NCBI GenBank assembly: GCA_015272515.1
Contig: JACYLN010000095.1
Location: 1 to 37,043 of the forward strand
Direction of reading: 5' to 3'
Source: Leptolyngbyaceae cyanobacterium C42_A2020_001
GTDB lineage: Bacteria > Cyanobacteriota > Cyanobacteriia > Leptolyngbyales > Leptolyngbyaceae
DNA length: 37,043 nt
A program made the position numbers and the translations under genes. The stretch's first letter is position 1; the number at the start of each line of letters is the position of its first letter. This document shows positions 9,857 through 17,999 of the stretch, one piece after another. The notes under the pieces were generated by a model. That model had not been told where the DNA came from. It saw nothing but the letters and a program-made list of their open reading frames with translations, and did no database searches.

Positions 9857-10285
9857 TCACAACTGATTTCCTGCCAGCATTAACTTTTGCAAGTGCTTTA
9901 ACTGTCCAAACGATGCAGGCACTCGCTCAATTTGGTTATCTGTGAGAATTAGCCAGCGCACGGATGATGGTAAGGCATGGTCTGCGATCGTGGTAATTTG
10001 ATTAGACTTAAACCCAACCATTGAAAGATTTAGACAGTGAGATAAAACAGTTGGCAACTCTTCAAAGCAGTTATTACTAAAGAAAGCAATTCTAAGATTC
10101 TGCAAGCAACCAAACTCATCTGGCAAAGACTTGAGTTGGTTATTAGTAAGATTCAAAATTTCCAATGAATCTGCAAGGTCTAAAATTTGGGATGGAAACT
10201 CAGTTAGCCCAGCCGCTAAATCCAGTCTTTTGATTCCTTTTAGTTGCCCAGACTGTAACGCTTCCAGTGTGTCCATAGAATTCAT
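9857..10285 (-). pseudogene. LRR N-terminal part of the same interrupted LRR-kinase gene
   Basis: 142 aa with several leucine-rich repeats of the bacterial LxxLxLxxNxLxxLP type, for example LEILNLTNNQLKSLP and WLILTDNQIERVP. The ORF stops at TGA 9857-9859 in the middle of a repeat: the text reads AGNQL, stop, SLPDEM, which would be a perfect repeat with any residue in place of the stop. The next ORF continues in frame through another LRR into a kinase domain, so the parental gene was 8945-10285, about 447 codons. LRR-kinases of this layout are known in cyanobacteria. ATG 10285 is the first start; ATG at 10276 is an alternative. Confidence 0.8.
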
Positions 10286-10619
10286 TGGTTAGATGCTGAA
10301 TGAGTATTCAAGACTTTAGCAGTATCAAAGAAGCAAGTGCAGCGATCGCTCCCTAATTGCTCAAACATCATCACGACTTGGCTCCCCCTTGCGCCGTCTT
10401 CCGTGCTAAGCCCAGAAATGCGTTGATGACTGGAGAGGAATCATGCTGCCGCCAAGCATCGTTGGCGACATTGAAAATCGGACATTAAATTTGACCGATT
10501 GCTCGCCAGGTAGAAGACTGGCGAACTCAAATATAGCTTTGGTCAGAACGCTTAGGACAGGAAAAAGTGGCAAAGCCAATGCTGGGTAGGCGTTCTGACT
10601 CGCCATAGCCACGTTACAG
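10286..10619. other. Intergenic region with inverted-repeat cluster
   Basis: There is no supported gene. Near the right edge, CGCCATAG (10601-10608) is the exact inverse of CTATGGCG (10639-10646), and GCCATAGCC (10602-10610) nearly matches the inverse of GGCTACGGC (10622-10630). This makes a mutually exclusive hairpin pair that runs into the start of the truncated Uma2 ORF. Such structures are common in cyanobacterial dispersed repeats and may mark the breakpoint that removed the 5' half of that gene. A 68-codon reverse ORF at 10406-10612 has no recognisable family signature. Confidence 0.4.
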
Positions 10620-10904
10620 ATGGCTACGGCTATAACGCCTATGGCGGACTCACTGCTCGTTTTATCTCACAAATTTGCCCACTACCGCTCCAGCCCAGCC
10701 TTACAGGAGTATGTTTTGATTGAATCGGCAAAGGTTGGCGTGGAATGCTATCGCCGAGGAGAGGGCAGGTTATGGCGATACTACCCCTACACGACTGGAG
10801 ACATCGTTACGTTAGAAAGTCTTGACTTCAGCTTTCCGATTGACCTGTTGTATGAAAATGTCCTATTTGAGGGAGACGCTTTAAAGTCTTCAAGCCAAGC
10901 CTGA
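10620..10904 (+). pseudogene. Truncated Uma2-family (DUF820) endonuclease-like gene, C-terminal part only
   Basis: The 94-residue ORF matches only the C-terminal third of Uma2 proteins. It has the YRSSPALQEYVLIES strand (family: kf..Yr.ip.LqEYvLi), then VECYRR, W-YYPYTTGD, LESLDFSFPIDLLYENV. The N-terminal half with the PD-(D/E)xK core is missing, and the first dozen residues do not look native. Intact relatives in this window are 20007-20711 and 30563-31141. It is convergent with nblB and overlaps its 3' end by 15 nt. The inverted repeats at 10601-10646 sit at the break. It is most likely non-functional. Confidence 0.7.
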
Positions 10905-11546
10905 TTTTGCTTCCTGCACCACCTGTTCCACCTGATCTTGAGCCAGCGTTTCAAGCAGGGTTTTCGCCTCTGGAGTTTTTAGGTGGGCAAGTGCCTGGGC
11001 AACCCGATACCGCACCTGCCAATCTAAGTTTTGAGCATGGGGTGCCAGCAGTTGCACAGCACGAGGATCGCCCAATTCACCCAAAGAACCGATCGCCGCC
11101 ATTTGCATCAACTCGTTGGGCGATTGAATGGCATCTTGCAAAATCTCGAAGCTGCGATTATCACCCAGCTCACCCAGTGCCGCCACAATGCTAAATTTCA
11201 CCAGCCATTCTGGAGTGGAATGATAGAGCGCTTGCAGTTCATCAAAGGCTTCTGTTAATTGCAGAGCACCAATCGAGTCGGCGGCGGCGGCCTGCACATC
11301 TGGCTCCGAATCTTTGAGGCGATCGCGCAGCAAGGTCAGTGACTTCTCACGGTTTTGATTCCCCAATGAGGACAATTGACTCACAGCGGCATAGCGCACA
11401 CGCGGGTTTGAGTCTTCCAAAGCTTGTTGAATCAGGTCAAATGCAGCCGAGCGGTCCAAAGTTCGCATTTGGTTGACTGCCCGCAGGCGATCGCCCATAT
11501 CTGCCGAATTTAGAAGTGCTCCAACTGATTCAGGAGTAATGCTCAT
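10890..11546 (-). CDS. nblB: HEAT-repeat protein, phycobilisome degradation protein NblB family
   Basis: 218 aa made almost wholly of HEAT/PBS-lyase-type repeats: VRYAAVSQLSSLG, DVQAAAADSIGALQL, VKFSIVAALGELGD, MQMAAIGSLGELGD and WQVRYRVAQALAHL. Length, repeat order and the N-terminus MSITPES agree with the cyanobacterial NblB group as I remember it. NblB is needed for phycobilisome breakdown in nutrient starvation and is related to the CpcE/CpcF phycobilin lyases. No signal peptide is present, so it is probably cytosolic or at the thylakoid surface. It could instead be a phycobilin-lyase-related HEAT protein of another role. It is a single gene, 116 nt away from the CBS gene upstream. Confidence 0.72.
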   Translation of the reverse strand: MSITPESVGALLNSADMGDRLRAVNQMRTLDRSAAFDLIQQALEDSNPRVRYAAVSQLSSLGNQNREKSLTLLRDRLKDSEPDVQAAAADSIGALQLTEAFDELQALYHSTPEWLVKFSIVAALGELGDNRSFEILQDAIQSPNELMQMAAIGSLGELGDPRAVQLLAPHAQNLDWQVRYRVAQALAHLKTPEAKTLLETLAQDQVEQVVQEAKSGLA

Positions 11547-11662
11547 AGCTCAGTAAGTTGTTAAACGAAATTGATTAAGAACAAAAATTGAGTCGTCGTC
11601 ACGACCGTGTGTCGCAACTACTGTAAGAATCAGGAGTCAGAATCCATAAAGCCTCGCATGGG

Positions 11663-12133
11663 TCATTCACTTTGCTCTGCCGCCATCACTCGCACAATAT
11701 CGCCGCGCGTTAAGATGCCGATTACCCGTTCTTCAGAATCCAGCACAGGCAAGCGATGAACGCCGCGTTCATGCATGAGCTGGGCAGCCTCTCGAAGCGA
11801 TTTGTGCGGCGCAATAGTGACCACATGGCGATCGGTCATCACGTCTTTCACAGTTGCTCCCAGCGCTTTGTGTAATTCCCGCTCATATCGGGCAGGGTTT
11901 TCCAGGTAAATCACACTATCGAGCAGCATGATATAGGGCGGAGGTGTCACCCCACTTTCCCGCCACATCAAGTCGGTTTCGGAGATCACACCTACCAGCT
12001 TGCCAGCTTCGTTGATCACAGGCAAACCACTGATTCGCTTTTCAGCCAGGGTTTTGATTACCTCACTCAGCGACGTGTCTGGTCGGGCGGTGATTGGGTC
12101 ACGTGTCATCACATCCGCAACTGTTTTGGGCAT
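11663..12133 (-). CDS. Tandem CBS-domain protein
   Basis: 156 aa from ATG 12133 (MPKTVADVMTRDP); an in-frame ATG at 12160 would add nine residues. Two CBS motifs are clear. The first is about residues 5-60 (VADVMTRDP to GVISETDLM). The second is about 95-150 (VKDVMTDRHVV to GILTRGDIVRVM). They are joined by a linker that includes YIMLLDSVIYLENP. CBS pairs bind adenosine nucleotides and usually regulate other proteins; a stand-alone pair has no catalytic function of its own. The same spacing and linker are seen in stand-alone cyanobacterial and plant CBS proteins. The ligand and partner are unknown. No operon partner is apparent. Confidence 0.85.
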   Translation of the reverse strand: MPKTVADVMTRDPITARPDTSLSEVIKTLAEKRISGLPVINEAGKLVGVISETDLMWRESGVTPPPYIMLLDSVIYLENPARYERELHKALGATVKDVMTDRHVVTIAPHKSLREAAQLMHERGVHRLPVLDSEERVIGILTRGDIVRVMAAEQSE

Positions 12134-12213
12134 AGTTGATCCACTTTTCCCACGTAACATCTCAGATTATTGTAGGGAATCCTGGGGATCGACTTGCCAG
12201 ACTCAATAGGTTG

Positions 12214-13626
12214 TTACACGGAGCTGTTCACTGCCCCTCCCTTGAGAGCCTCTTTTGCCGACACGGCATCACTCTGAAACCCAATGTGCCATAGGGTAAC
12301 TGCCGCTTCTGCACGGGTTACGGGTTTCTTAGGCTGAAACAAGGTGGTATAGCCAAACACCCGACGAATGTTGGACACATCAGCATTTTGATGGTCGGCT
12401 AACACGGCACGTTGAGCTTTAGGGTCAATGCGGTTGCTGTCTTGAAATCCCCAGGTTTGTTTGACTGCATCCAAACTGGCATTGGGTAATGGTTGGCGAG
12501 TATCGATCGGCACCTTCCAGAGCAGCATGGTTTCGCGACTGAGTTGGGCATCGGGGCGAAAGGTGACGGCCGTAAGATCGCCGGAAAGTGGGCTAGGAAT
12601 GATACCCGCTTCTGCCAAACCCTGAATCGCGGCAAAGTCTGGATCGGTTCGGGGTACATCCTTAAAAACTGGTTGAGATTCGCTGTTGGCAGGGCGAATT
12701 TGATTGGCGGGGCGATCGCGAAAGAGTTGATTATTTGCCGCAAACAGCCAGCGGGCATATTCTCGACGGGAAACGGGCTTATTAGGCTGGAAGGCAGTGG
12801 CAGTGGTTGATTTTTCTTTACCAGGTGTTGATAGACTTAGTACTCCAAGCTGCGCCAGGTCAGCCAGCGGTTGCCGCAAGTCTTGGGGTGCTTTATCCAG
12901 GTCGGTGTAAGGATTGGGCGGTAGGGTAGCAACGGGTGGAGCATTCTCAGTAGGGCGGGCGGCACCATCAGAGTCTCCGTCTGCCCCCAAGAACGCTTCT
13001 ATCTCTGGCGGGCTGGCTTCAGGGCTGGGGCTGGGAGAGTTTTGCCCAATCTGGGCAGATTGGAATGGGTACCGTAAGGTAAACTGCGTTCCGGTTGAGG
13101 TGGACTCTGAGGTGGCATTGGGCGAGGGAGAAGCAGCGGGCGAGGGGCTGGGCGATGGTTGAGGTGAATTGGGCGAGATCGCAACTGAGAGTTGCAAATT
13201 ATCTCGCTGGGCAACCAACGTGCCTTGTTGATTATCCAGTGGCGCTTCTAGAATCTGCCAACCGTTGGTTTGAAGCTGTTCGCGATAAAAGGCAAAGACG
13301 CGATCGCTACTATCTGCTGTTTGCCAAATGGTAGAAACTTCCGGCGCAGCCTGCCCCTCCTCTCCAGGAATCACTTCTTGCAGAGTGGCATTGGGGTAGC
13401 GAGGAACAAAATCGGGAAAATCGGCTGGCAGCTCTGCCTGGGTAGGAGAGGGAGAATCAATTGGGGACGGCGAATTTTCCTTAGGCGCGGCTTCTGTCAG
13501 CTTTGGGTCAGCCGCTAGCGAATCTTGTAATGCCTGCCCAAAGCCACTGTTGGAGCAACTTGCCAACGGCAGCAGCAACAGCGACAGAGCAACCAGTGAT
13601 GCAGTTGAGCGACTAAAAACGTTCAC
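12214..13626 (-). CDS. SLH-domain lipoprotein
   Basis: 470 aa from GTG 13626, chosen because it gives a normal signal peptide; an in-frame TTG at 13647 adds seven residues. The N-terminus has an Arg, a long Leu/Ala/Val core and the lipobox LASC, with Cys24 as lipidation site. A globular segment of about 90 residues follows (PRYPNATL to LSVAIS), then a Ser/Pro-rich linker with repeated SPSP units. Three S-layer-homology-like segments fill the C-terminal half (AFQPNKPVSRREYARWLF, FKDVPRTDPDFAAIQGL, LFQPKKPVTRAEAAVTLW). SLH domains bind peptidoglycan-linked polymers, so this protein probably tethers the membrane to the wall. The low-complexity linker is encoded by a repetitive stretch near 13010-13170. 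Confidence 0.82.
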   Translation of the reverse strand: MNVFSRSTASLVALSLLLLPLASCSNSGFGQALQDSLAADPKLTEAAPKENSPSPIDSPSPTQAELPADFPDFVPRYPNATLQEVIPGEEGQAAPEVSTIWQTADSSDRVFAFYREQLQTNGWQILEAPLDNQQGTLVAQRDNLQLSVAISPNSPQPSPSPSPAASPSPNATSESTSTGTQFTLRYPFQSAQIGQNSPSPSPEASPPEIEAFLGADGDSDGAARPTENAPPVATLPPNPYTDLDKAPQDLRQPLADLAQLGVLSLSTPGKEKSTTATAFQPNKPVSRREYARWLFAANNQLFRDRPANQIRPANSESQPVFKDVPRTDPDFAAIQGLAEAGIIPSPLSGDLTAVTFRPDAQLSRETMLLWKVPIDTRQPLPNASLDAVKQTWGFQDSNRIDPKAQRAVLADHQNADVSNIRRVFGYTTLFQPKKPVTRAEAAVTLWHIGFQSDAVSAKEALKGGAVNSSV

Positions 13627-13800
13627 CGTAACTTCCCATTCAATCAAAGCTATAGCCCTACACTAGCGCAGATTTTTTACCATAGAGTGATAGCCAGGTC
13701 GGAGTCAGAACCGTACAATTTCACTGTCGAGTATTAACAGGAATGAAGCCAATCAACGGCTTCCCTGATCAACAACCACGATTCTTTCACTGGTAGAAGC

Positions 13801-14382
13801 ATGACTGCACCTAAAATTCTCGCCTTTGCTGGAAGCGCCCGAACTGATTCGTTTAACAAGAAGTTGGTCAAGATTGCGGCAGTCGGGGCAACAGCAGCAG
13901 GGGCTGAAGTCACTTATTTGGATTTTCGCGAACTGCCTTTGCCCCTGTATGACCAGGATTTGGAAGCAGCGGAAGGGTTGTCGGAAAACGTGCTGAAGCT
14001 GAAAGGGCTGATGAAGACGCATCAGGGATTTTTGATTGCCTGCCCAGAGTACAACAGTTCAATTACGCCGTTGTTGAAAAACGCGATCGATTGGGCATCG
14101 CGTCCAGAACCCGGAGAACCCCCAATGGCTTTAACCTGCTTCCGCGACAAAGTTGCAGCGCTGATGAGTGCTTCTCCAGGAGGATTGGGTGGTCTGCGGG
14201 GCTTGGGGCATGTGCGATCGATTTTGGAAAGCATTGGCGTGCTGGTATTGCCAGATCAAAAAGCAATTTCCAGTGCTTACCAGGTGTTTAACGAGGATGG
14301 CAACCTCAAAGATGAAAAGCAGCAAGCTGACATCCACAATCTGGGAAATAAGCTCGCAACCATTTTGACGAAGTTGATCTAA
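13801..14382 (+). CDS. NADPH-dependent FMN reductase family protein
   Basis: 193 aa with a flavodoxin-like fold. The FMN-phosphate loop is GSARTDSFNKKL near the N-terminus. The conserved LIACPEYNSSITPLLKNAIDW motif lies in the middle, beginning near residue 78, and the SPGGLGGLRG loop is near 122-131. The family (ArsH/ChrR/azoreductase-like) uses NAD(P)H to reduce FMN, quinones, chromate or azo compounds; the physiological substrate cannot be read from the sequence. It is soluble and normal in length. It is followed by a small hairpin and then a short membrane-protein ORF; the nearest gene upstream is divergent. Confidence 0.9.
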   Translation: MTAPKILAFAGSARTDSFNKKLVKIAAVGATAAGAEVTYLDFRELPLPLYDQDLEAAEGLSENVLKLKGLMKTHQGFLIACPEYNSSITPLLKNAIDWASRPEPGEPPMALTCFRDKVAALMSASPGGLGGLRGLGHVRSILESIGVLVLPDQKAISSAYQVFNEDGNLKDEKQQADIHNLGNKLATILTKLI

Positions 14383-14409
14383 CCCTGCGCTGAAATACAT
14401 TTGTTTGTC

Positions 14410-14427
14410 GCCTCAGAGGGCTGAGGC
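14410..14427 (+). terminator. Hairpin after the FMN reductase gene
   Basis: A perfect 7-bp stem GCCTCAG/CTGAGGC with loop AGGG begins 27 nt after the upstream stop. No U-run follows, so it may be a weak terminator or an mRNA-stabilising hairpin. It lies just upstream of ATG 14453 and would be inside the next gene if that gene began at TTG 14405, which argues for the later start. Confidence 0.35.
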
Positions 14428-14452
14428 TAATCTCAGCCGCATTCTCGATGCA

Positions 14453-14686
14453 ATGCGTCCGGCGATTGAGATTACGTACCAGGATTTGATCAAGCCACAT
14501 GGAGTGATCTGGTTATGTAGCTCAATTCTGTTCGTTTTGCCGCGCCTATTGCTGGAGTTAATTAATATCTGGTTGAAGTCTCGCGAACCCCGCAACTACT
14601 ATCCGTTTTTGAACTATGAGCCACTAATGCCGCGATCGCGGCTGGATATTCGCCAGGAATTTGACTGGCTGCCGTTGCTTAAGTAA
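14453..14686 (+). CDS. Small putative membrane protein, unknown function
   Basis: 77 aa from ATG 14453; a TTG at 14405 is in frame but would run through a hairpin. I do not recognise the family. One hydrophobic stretch (about residues 18-38, GVIWLCSSILFVLPRLLLEL) could span a membrane. It is followed by a Tyr/Pro-rich segment and a charged tail. HIP1-type sequence within the ORF and a sensible hydrophobic profile favour a real gene. It is convergent with the DUF2721 gene, with the stops 3 nt apart. Confidence 0.5.
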   Translation: MRPAIEITYQDLIKPHGVIWLCSSILFVLPRLLLELINIWLKSREPRNYYPFLNYEPLMPRSRLDIRQEFDWLPLLK

Positions 14687-14689
14687 CAC

Positions 14690-15250
14690 CTATCCAACCC
14701 GCATCTTTTGGCGATTGCGGTTGAGCGTAGATTGAGGTGAACTTCCAGAGTGATGGAACTTTTGCCGCAGTCGCGCAAGCCGTTCATCATTTCCTAAACT
14801 CAGCAAGCGGCGGGCTTCGTCTAGCATGGGGCGATCGCTCAGGTGCCAGTCTACCAGGGTTAACCCCACCGATACCAGCAACGTCGCCACGCCCACCACA
14901 AACAGCACCAGTGCAACAGGAATCAGCCCGTTCCAGTTGATCATGCCGCGCACCGTGAGCGTGAAACAGCTAAAGATGGAGAACAGCAGCGCGTAGTAGG
15001 CAGCTAAAACGCTGTAGCGGCTAATGGTGTAGCGGTATTGCAAGCGTCGAAGCTGGCTACGGCTCTGCCCGCGACGACTGCGCGTGAGGTCAAGAGTGGT
15101 GTAATCCTCATTGTGACGCATGGTTTGGATTTGCTCGGCGATCGCGCTGTGCCGCGCCGTTAACCCGCCCAACACCAACGCACACGCCACACTCATCAAC
15201 ACCGAGTTGAGGATGAGTTGGATGAGTTGGGTGGTTTGTTCGACGCTCAT
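14690..15250 (-). CDS. DUF2721 family membrane protein
   Basis: 186 aa starting at ATG 15250 (MSVEQTTQLIQ), which has a strong ribosome-binding site (AGGAGG, 4 nt before the start); the in-frame ATG at 15301 lacks this. Three hydrophobic segments appear: about 11-29 (SVLMSVACALVLGGL), 81-100 (LAAYYALLFSIFSCFTL) and 110-135 (LIPVALVLFVVGVATLL). A basic loop rich in Arg and Gln lies between the first two. This layout is that of DUF2721, of unknown function and common in cyanobacteria and proteobacteria. The C-terminus is basic and probably cytoplasmic. It is divergent from dnaN, and the DnaA-box region lies between them. Confidence 0.8.
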   Translation of the reverse strand: MSVEQTTQLIQLILNSVLMSVACALVLGGLTARHSAIAEQIQTMRHNEDYTTLDLTRSRRGQSRSQLRRLQYRYTISRYSVLAAYYALLFSIFSCFTLTVRGMINWNGLIPVALVLFVVGVATLLVSVGLTLVDWHLSDRPMLDEARRLLSLGNDERLARLRQKFHHSGSSPQSTLNRNRQKMRVG

Positions 15251-15947
15251 AGCGCCTCCTGAATAGTGGAAATCTGCGGAACTGAAACACAGTTCAATCA
15301 ATAATGGTGGTTATCCTAAGCGATCCCGACACAAAATTGAAAGCCTTGTAGCATAAGGCAATGATCAAATTTAGTACATACGTTCTTTTATGGCAAGGGT
15401 AGAGAATGTTTGATCAGGTTTGCTTATTCCCATTGCTTCAACGTTTTCCCCAAAGTTTTACACCTGATTCCCCAGATGATCGTGCAGCGAACAAGGTCAC
15501 TCATAGTTGTTAAAAATCCTGTATCTAGGATCCTCAGTTAAATTGAAATGGATAAGTCTGTCAATTTTTGCGTTTAAAGACCGTTAAGCGATTTAAACTG
15601 CCATTTTGCCTGTGGAAAACCCCACTTTTTCTTGTGGAAAACAAGGGGAAAATCAGTTCATAACGATCAAGCGATCGTGGAAAGAGTGAGTGAGTATAAA
15701 TACCCTGTGAAAAGATTCCCTACTTTTCCACACGTTATCCACAGGGCAAGATCGCATTCAAAACCCCATTTTGGTTGATCGTGCGATCTTTTCCACAGTT
15801 TCCACACGCTCTACTACTACGGTTTTAAATAAGTTTTTCTTAAGTCCGGATCGATCTCAACCAGCAAAAACCGCCAAAACAAGGTCAGGTGGATCGTTTC
15901 AGACAACAGTGGTAGGATCTCCGAGCAATGAATTCGGAAGCCCTCCA
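15251..15947. other. Candidate chromosomal replication origin: DnaA-box cluster upstream of dnaN
   Basis: This gene-free stretch of about 700 nt holds at least six 9-mers matching DnaA boxes. They are TGTGGAAAA (reverse) at 15611-15619 and 15633-15641, TTTTCCACA at 15724-15732 and 15789-15797, a perfect TTATCCACA at 15735-15743, and GTTTCCACA at 15798-15806. TTTTCCACA is the favoured form reported for cyanobacterial DnaA. The boxes point toward each other around a central gap of about 80 nt. An AT-rich segment at about 15508-15605 could serve as the unwinding element. Cyanobacterial origins are often found beside dnaN, as here. It could instead be only a DnaA-regulated dnaN promoter; the two are not exclusive. 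Confidence 0.7.
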
Positions 15948-17129
15948 ATGAAACTGGTTTGCGCCCAAAGTCAGCTCAGCACCAACCTCTCACTTGTTAG
16001 CCGCGCCGTTGCCAGTCGCCCATCACACCCCGTTCTCGCCAATGTGCTACTCGTGGCTGATGAGGAAACTCAGCAAATCAAGCTCAGCGCCTTCGATCTG
16101 AGTTTGGGGATTCAAACCAGCTTTCCGGCTGCCGTAGAAGTCGGTGGAAAACTCACCCTCCCGGCTCGCCTGTTGACCGATATCGTATCTCGCTTACCGG
16201 AAAGCGACCTCACGCTGGATGCCAGCTCAGGCTCGGAGGATGAACCCACCTACGTCACCACCATCACCTGCGCCAACGGACACTACCAGGTGCGCGGCAT
16301 GAGTGCAGAAGACTTTCCCGAACTGCCCGTTGTGGAGGATGGCGAAGTGGTGCAATTGCCTGCGATCGCCCTGATTGAAGGACTGCGGAGTTCCCTATTT
16401 TCCGCCAGCCCCGATGAAGCCAAGCAAATGCTGACGGGTGTGCACTTAACCATGAACGACACTGGCTTGGAGTTTGCCGCAACTGATGGGCATCGGTTAG
16501 CCGTAGTGGAAACGCTGAACGCTGAAACCGATGAGAAGCCTGCGAAATCTGCTAAAAAGAAAGCCACTGATGAACCCAATGAACTGGATGTCACAATTCC
16601 AGCAAAAGCCTTGCAAGAGCTGATCAAAATGCTCGATCGCCAGGCGGATAGCTCCGTCATCGTTCGCTTCGATCGCGGGCAGGCAGTGTTTGAATGGACT
16701 GATCAACGACTCACCACTCGCCTGCTAGAAGGGCAATATCCCAACTATCGCCAGCTTGTTCCCAAACAATTTGCCCACCAAGCCACCGTCGATCGCCGTC
16801 AATTCCTCAGCGCTCTAGAGCGAATTGCCGTACTCGCCGACCAAAAAAACAACATCGCCAAACTGACCCTCAGCAACTCCAAAGAAACTCTGGCATTATC
16901 CGTCGATGCGCCAGATGTTGGCAGTGGTGAAGAAACCATTCCCGCCCAAATCACCGGAGAAGATTTGATCATTGCCTTCAACGTCAAATACCTACTTGAT
17001 GGACTGAAAACCCTCAACACGTCTGAAATTCAAATGCAGTTCAACACCTCCACCAGTCCCGCTATCTTTACCCCCCTCGGTGGATTGAAACTGACTTACC
17101 TCGTGATGCCAGTCCAGGTGCGCTCGTGA
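15948..17129 (+). CDS. dnaN: DNA polymerase III beta subunit (sliding clamp)
   Basis: 393 aa from ATG 15948 (MKLVCAQSQLSTNLSLVSRAV), the usual N-terminus of cyanobacterial DnaN. The open frame extends upstream to a TTG at 15771, but that would place DnaA boxes inside the gene and add a sequence not seen in the family. The protein has the three clamp domains, with HPVLANVLL in the first, ATDGHRLAVVET at the end of the second, and the C-terminal LMPVQVRS. It forms the ring dimer that holds the replicative polymerase on DNA. A Lys/Glu-rich insert (ETDEKPAKSAKKKATDEP) lies between domains two and three's first strands. DnaA boxes in the 5' region and one at 17187 suggest control by DnaA. Confidence 0.96.
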   Translation: MKLVCAQSQLSTNLSLVSRAVASRPSHPVLANVLLVADEETQQIKLSAFDLSLGIQTSFPAAVEVGGKLTLPARLLTDIVSRLPESDLTLDASSGSEDEPTYVTTITCANGHYQVRGMSAEDFPELPVVEDGEVVQLPAIALIEGLRSSLFSASPDEAKQMLTGVHLTMNDTGLEFAATDGHRLAVVETLNAETDEKPAKSAKKKATDEPNELDVTIPAKALQELIKMLDRQADSSVIVRFDRGQAVFEWTDQRLTTRLLEGQYPNYRQLVPKQFAHQATVDRRQFLSALERIAVLADQKNNIAKLTLSNSKETLALSVDAPDVGSGEETIPAQITGEDLIIAFNVKYLLDGLKTLNTSEIQMQFNTSTSPAIFTPLGGLKLTYLVMPVQVRS

Positions 17130-17507
17130 GTTTGAACTGATACATGGGTTCTATAAAATTTCTATGATATAACAAGGGATAAAATTTGTGGATAACCAAT
17201 GACACTTGTATACCCGTAGCGCTAGGTCAAAATTAACATGCCTTAATCAGGCTACCCCTAGTGTGCTTAACGGGGTTGGTAAGGTGAACAAAAAGTTCAG
17301 TGTTCAATGTCTAAATAAAAACTTGTAGTCTTGGGAGAAAAAATCGACATCTCAGAGATTAAGCAGAACCCCGAAATGCCGACTTATCAACATAATTGCA
17401 ACGGCTAGGCTACCATAATTTCAATCAGTCGGATAAAGTTTTTGGGTTCTCTTGATGGTTTGGGTTCTTTTGCAACGTTACTCAATCCTCACAAGGAGAA
17501 TAAAACG
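17130..17507. other. Intergenic region downstream of dnaN with one perfect DnaA box
   Basis: No gene is apparent here. TGTGGATAA at 17187-17195 is the exact reverse complement of the consensus DnaA box TTATCCACA, so dnaN is flanked by boxes on both sides. A weak hairpin GCC-TTAATCA-GGC lies near 17240. The upstream region of the next gene ends with the Shine-Dalgarno AAGGAG nine nt before GTG 17508. Confidence 0.55.
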
Positions 17508-17999
17508 GTGAAGCATAATCAGATTGATTGTTTAGGTGAGGCTCTAGGACACGATACTGAGGAGCGAATGTCCTCTTTTCTTAGAAAAGAAATTCAACTT
17601 CCAAATGTACCTGCTCAAAAAGTACATAATCAGGCTTTTGAGGCTCGAAATTATTGGCTACATGAAGGATTGAGGTATCGATCTCAGCCTGAAGTGTGTA
17701 TTGCTAAAGCCTTAGATAAAGCAGGTGTCTTGTTTTTACCTAATTGTATGGCGCGACTTTCTGACCGACATGGAAGAAGAGTTAACCGCGAACCTGACTT
17801 CCTTATCTTTTGGAAAAACAAATCGGGAATTTTGGAGGTCGATGGAGAAGATTACCATCCTCCAAGTAGAACGGTTGATGACCATAAGCGCGATCTTTTA
17901 TTCAAGCGATGCGGTATCCAAACTGTCGAACAGTATGACGCTGCTGCTTGTGTCAGATATTCAGAAGATATTGTCGAAGACTTTATTTCCTTACTTTAG
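17508..17999 (+). CDS. PD-(D/E)xK nuclease-like protein, unknown role
   Basis: 163 aa from GTG 17508, chosen for the AAGGAG nine nt upstream; the frame is open to TTG 17442. The C-terminal half looks like a Vsr/DUF559-type nuclease core. The phrase NREPDFLIFWKNKSGILEVDG has the P-D, then E-x-D at strand three, and it is followed by DYHPP, DDHKRD and the closing GIQTVEQYDA. The E-V-D in place of the usual E-x-K is a variant seen in some families of this fold, so activity is not assured. It is relatively AT-rich and has no HIP1 site, unlike its neighbours, which suggests recent arrival. The stop codon lies at the left tip of an inverted-repeat element (17998-18101). Confidence 0.6.
   Translation: MKHNQIDCLGEALGHDTEERMSSFLRKEIQLPNVPAQKVHNQAFEARNYWLHEGLRYRSQPEVCIAKALDKAGVLFLPNCMARLSDRHGRRVNREPDFLIFWKNKSGILEVDGEDYHPPSRTVDDHKRDLLFKRCGIQTVEQYDAAACVRYSEDIVEDFISLL

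Noticed and set aside
10406-10612. 68-codon reverse ORF between the LRR gene and the Uma2 remnant
   Set aside because: No motif, no ribosome-binding site, and composition like repeat-derived intergenic sequence.
15771-15947. Upstream extension of dnaN
   Set aside because: It contains DnaA boxes, begins with TTG and adds 59 residues absent from the family.
17442-17507. Upstream extension of the PD-(D/E)xK-like gene to TTG
   Set aside because: The Shine-Dalgarno AAGGAG in front of GTG 17508 lies inside this extension, and the added residues look non-native.
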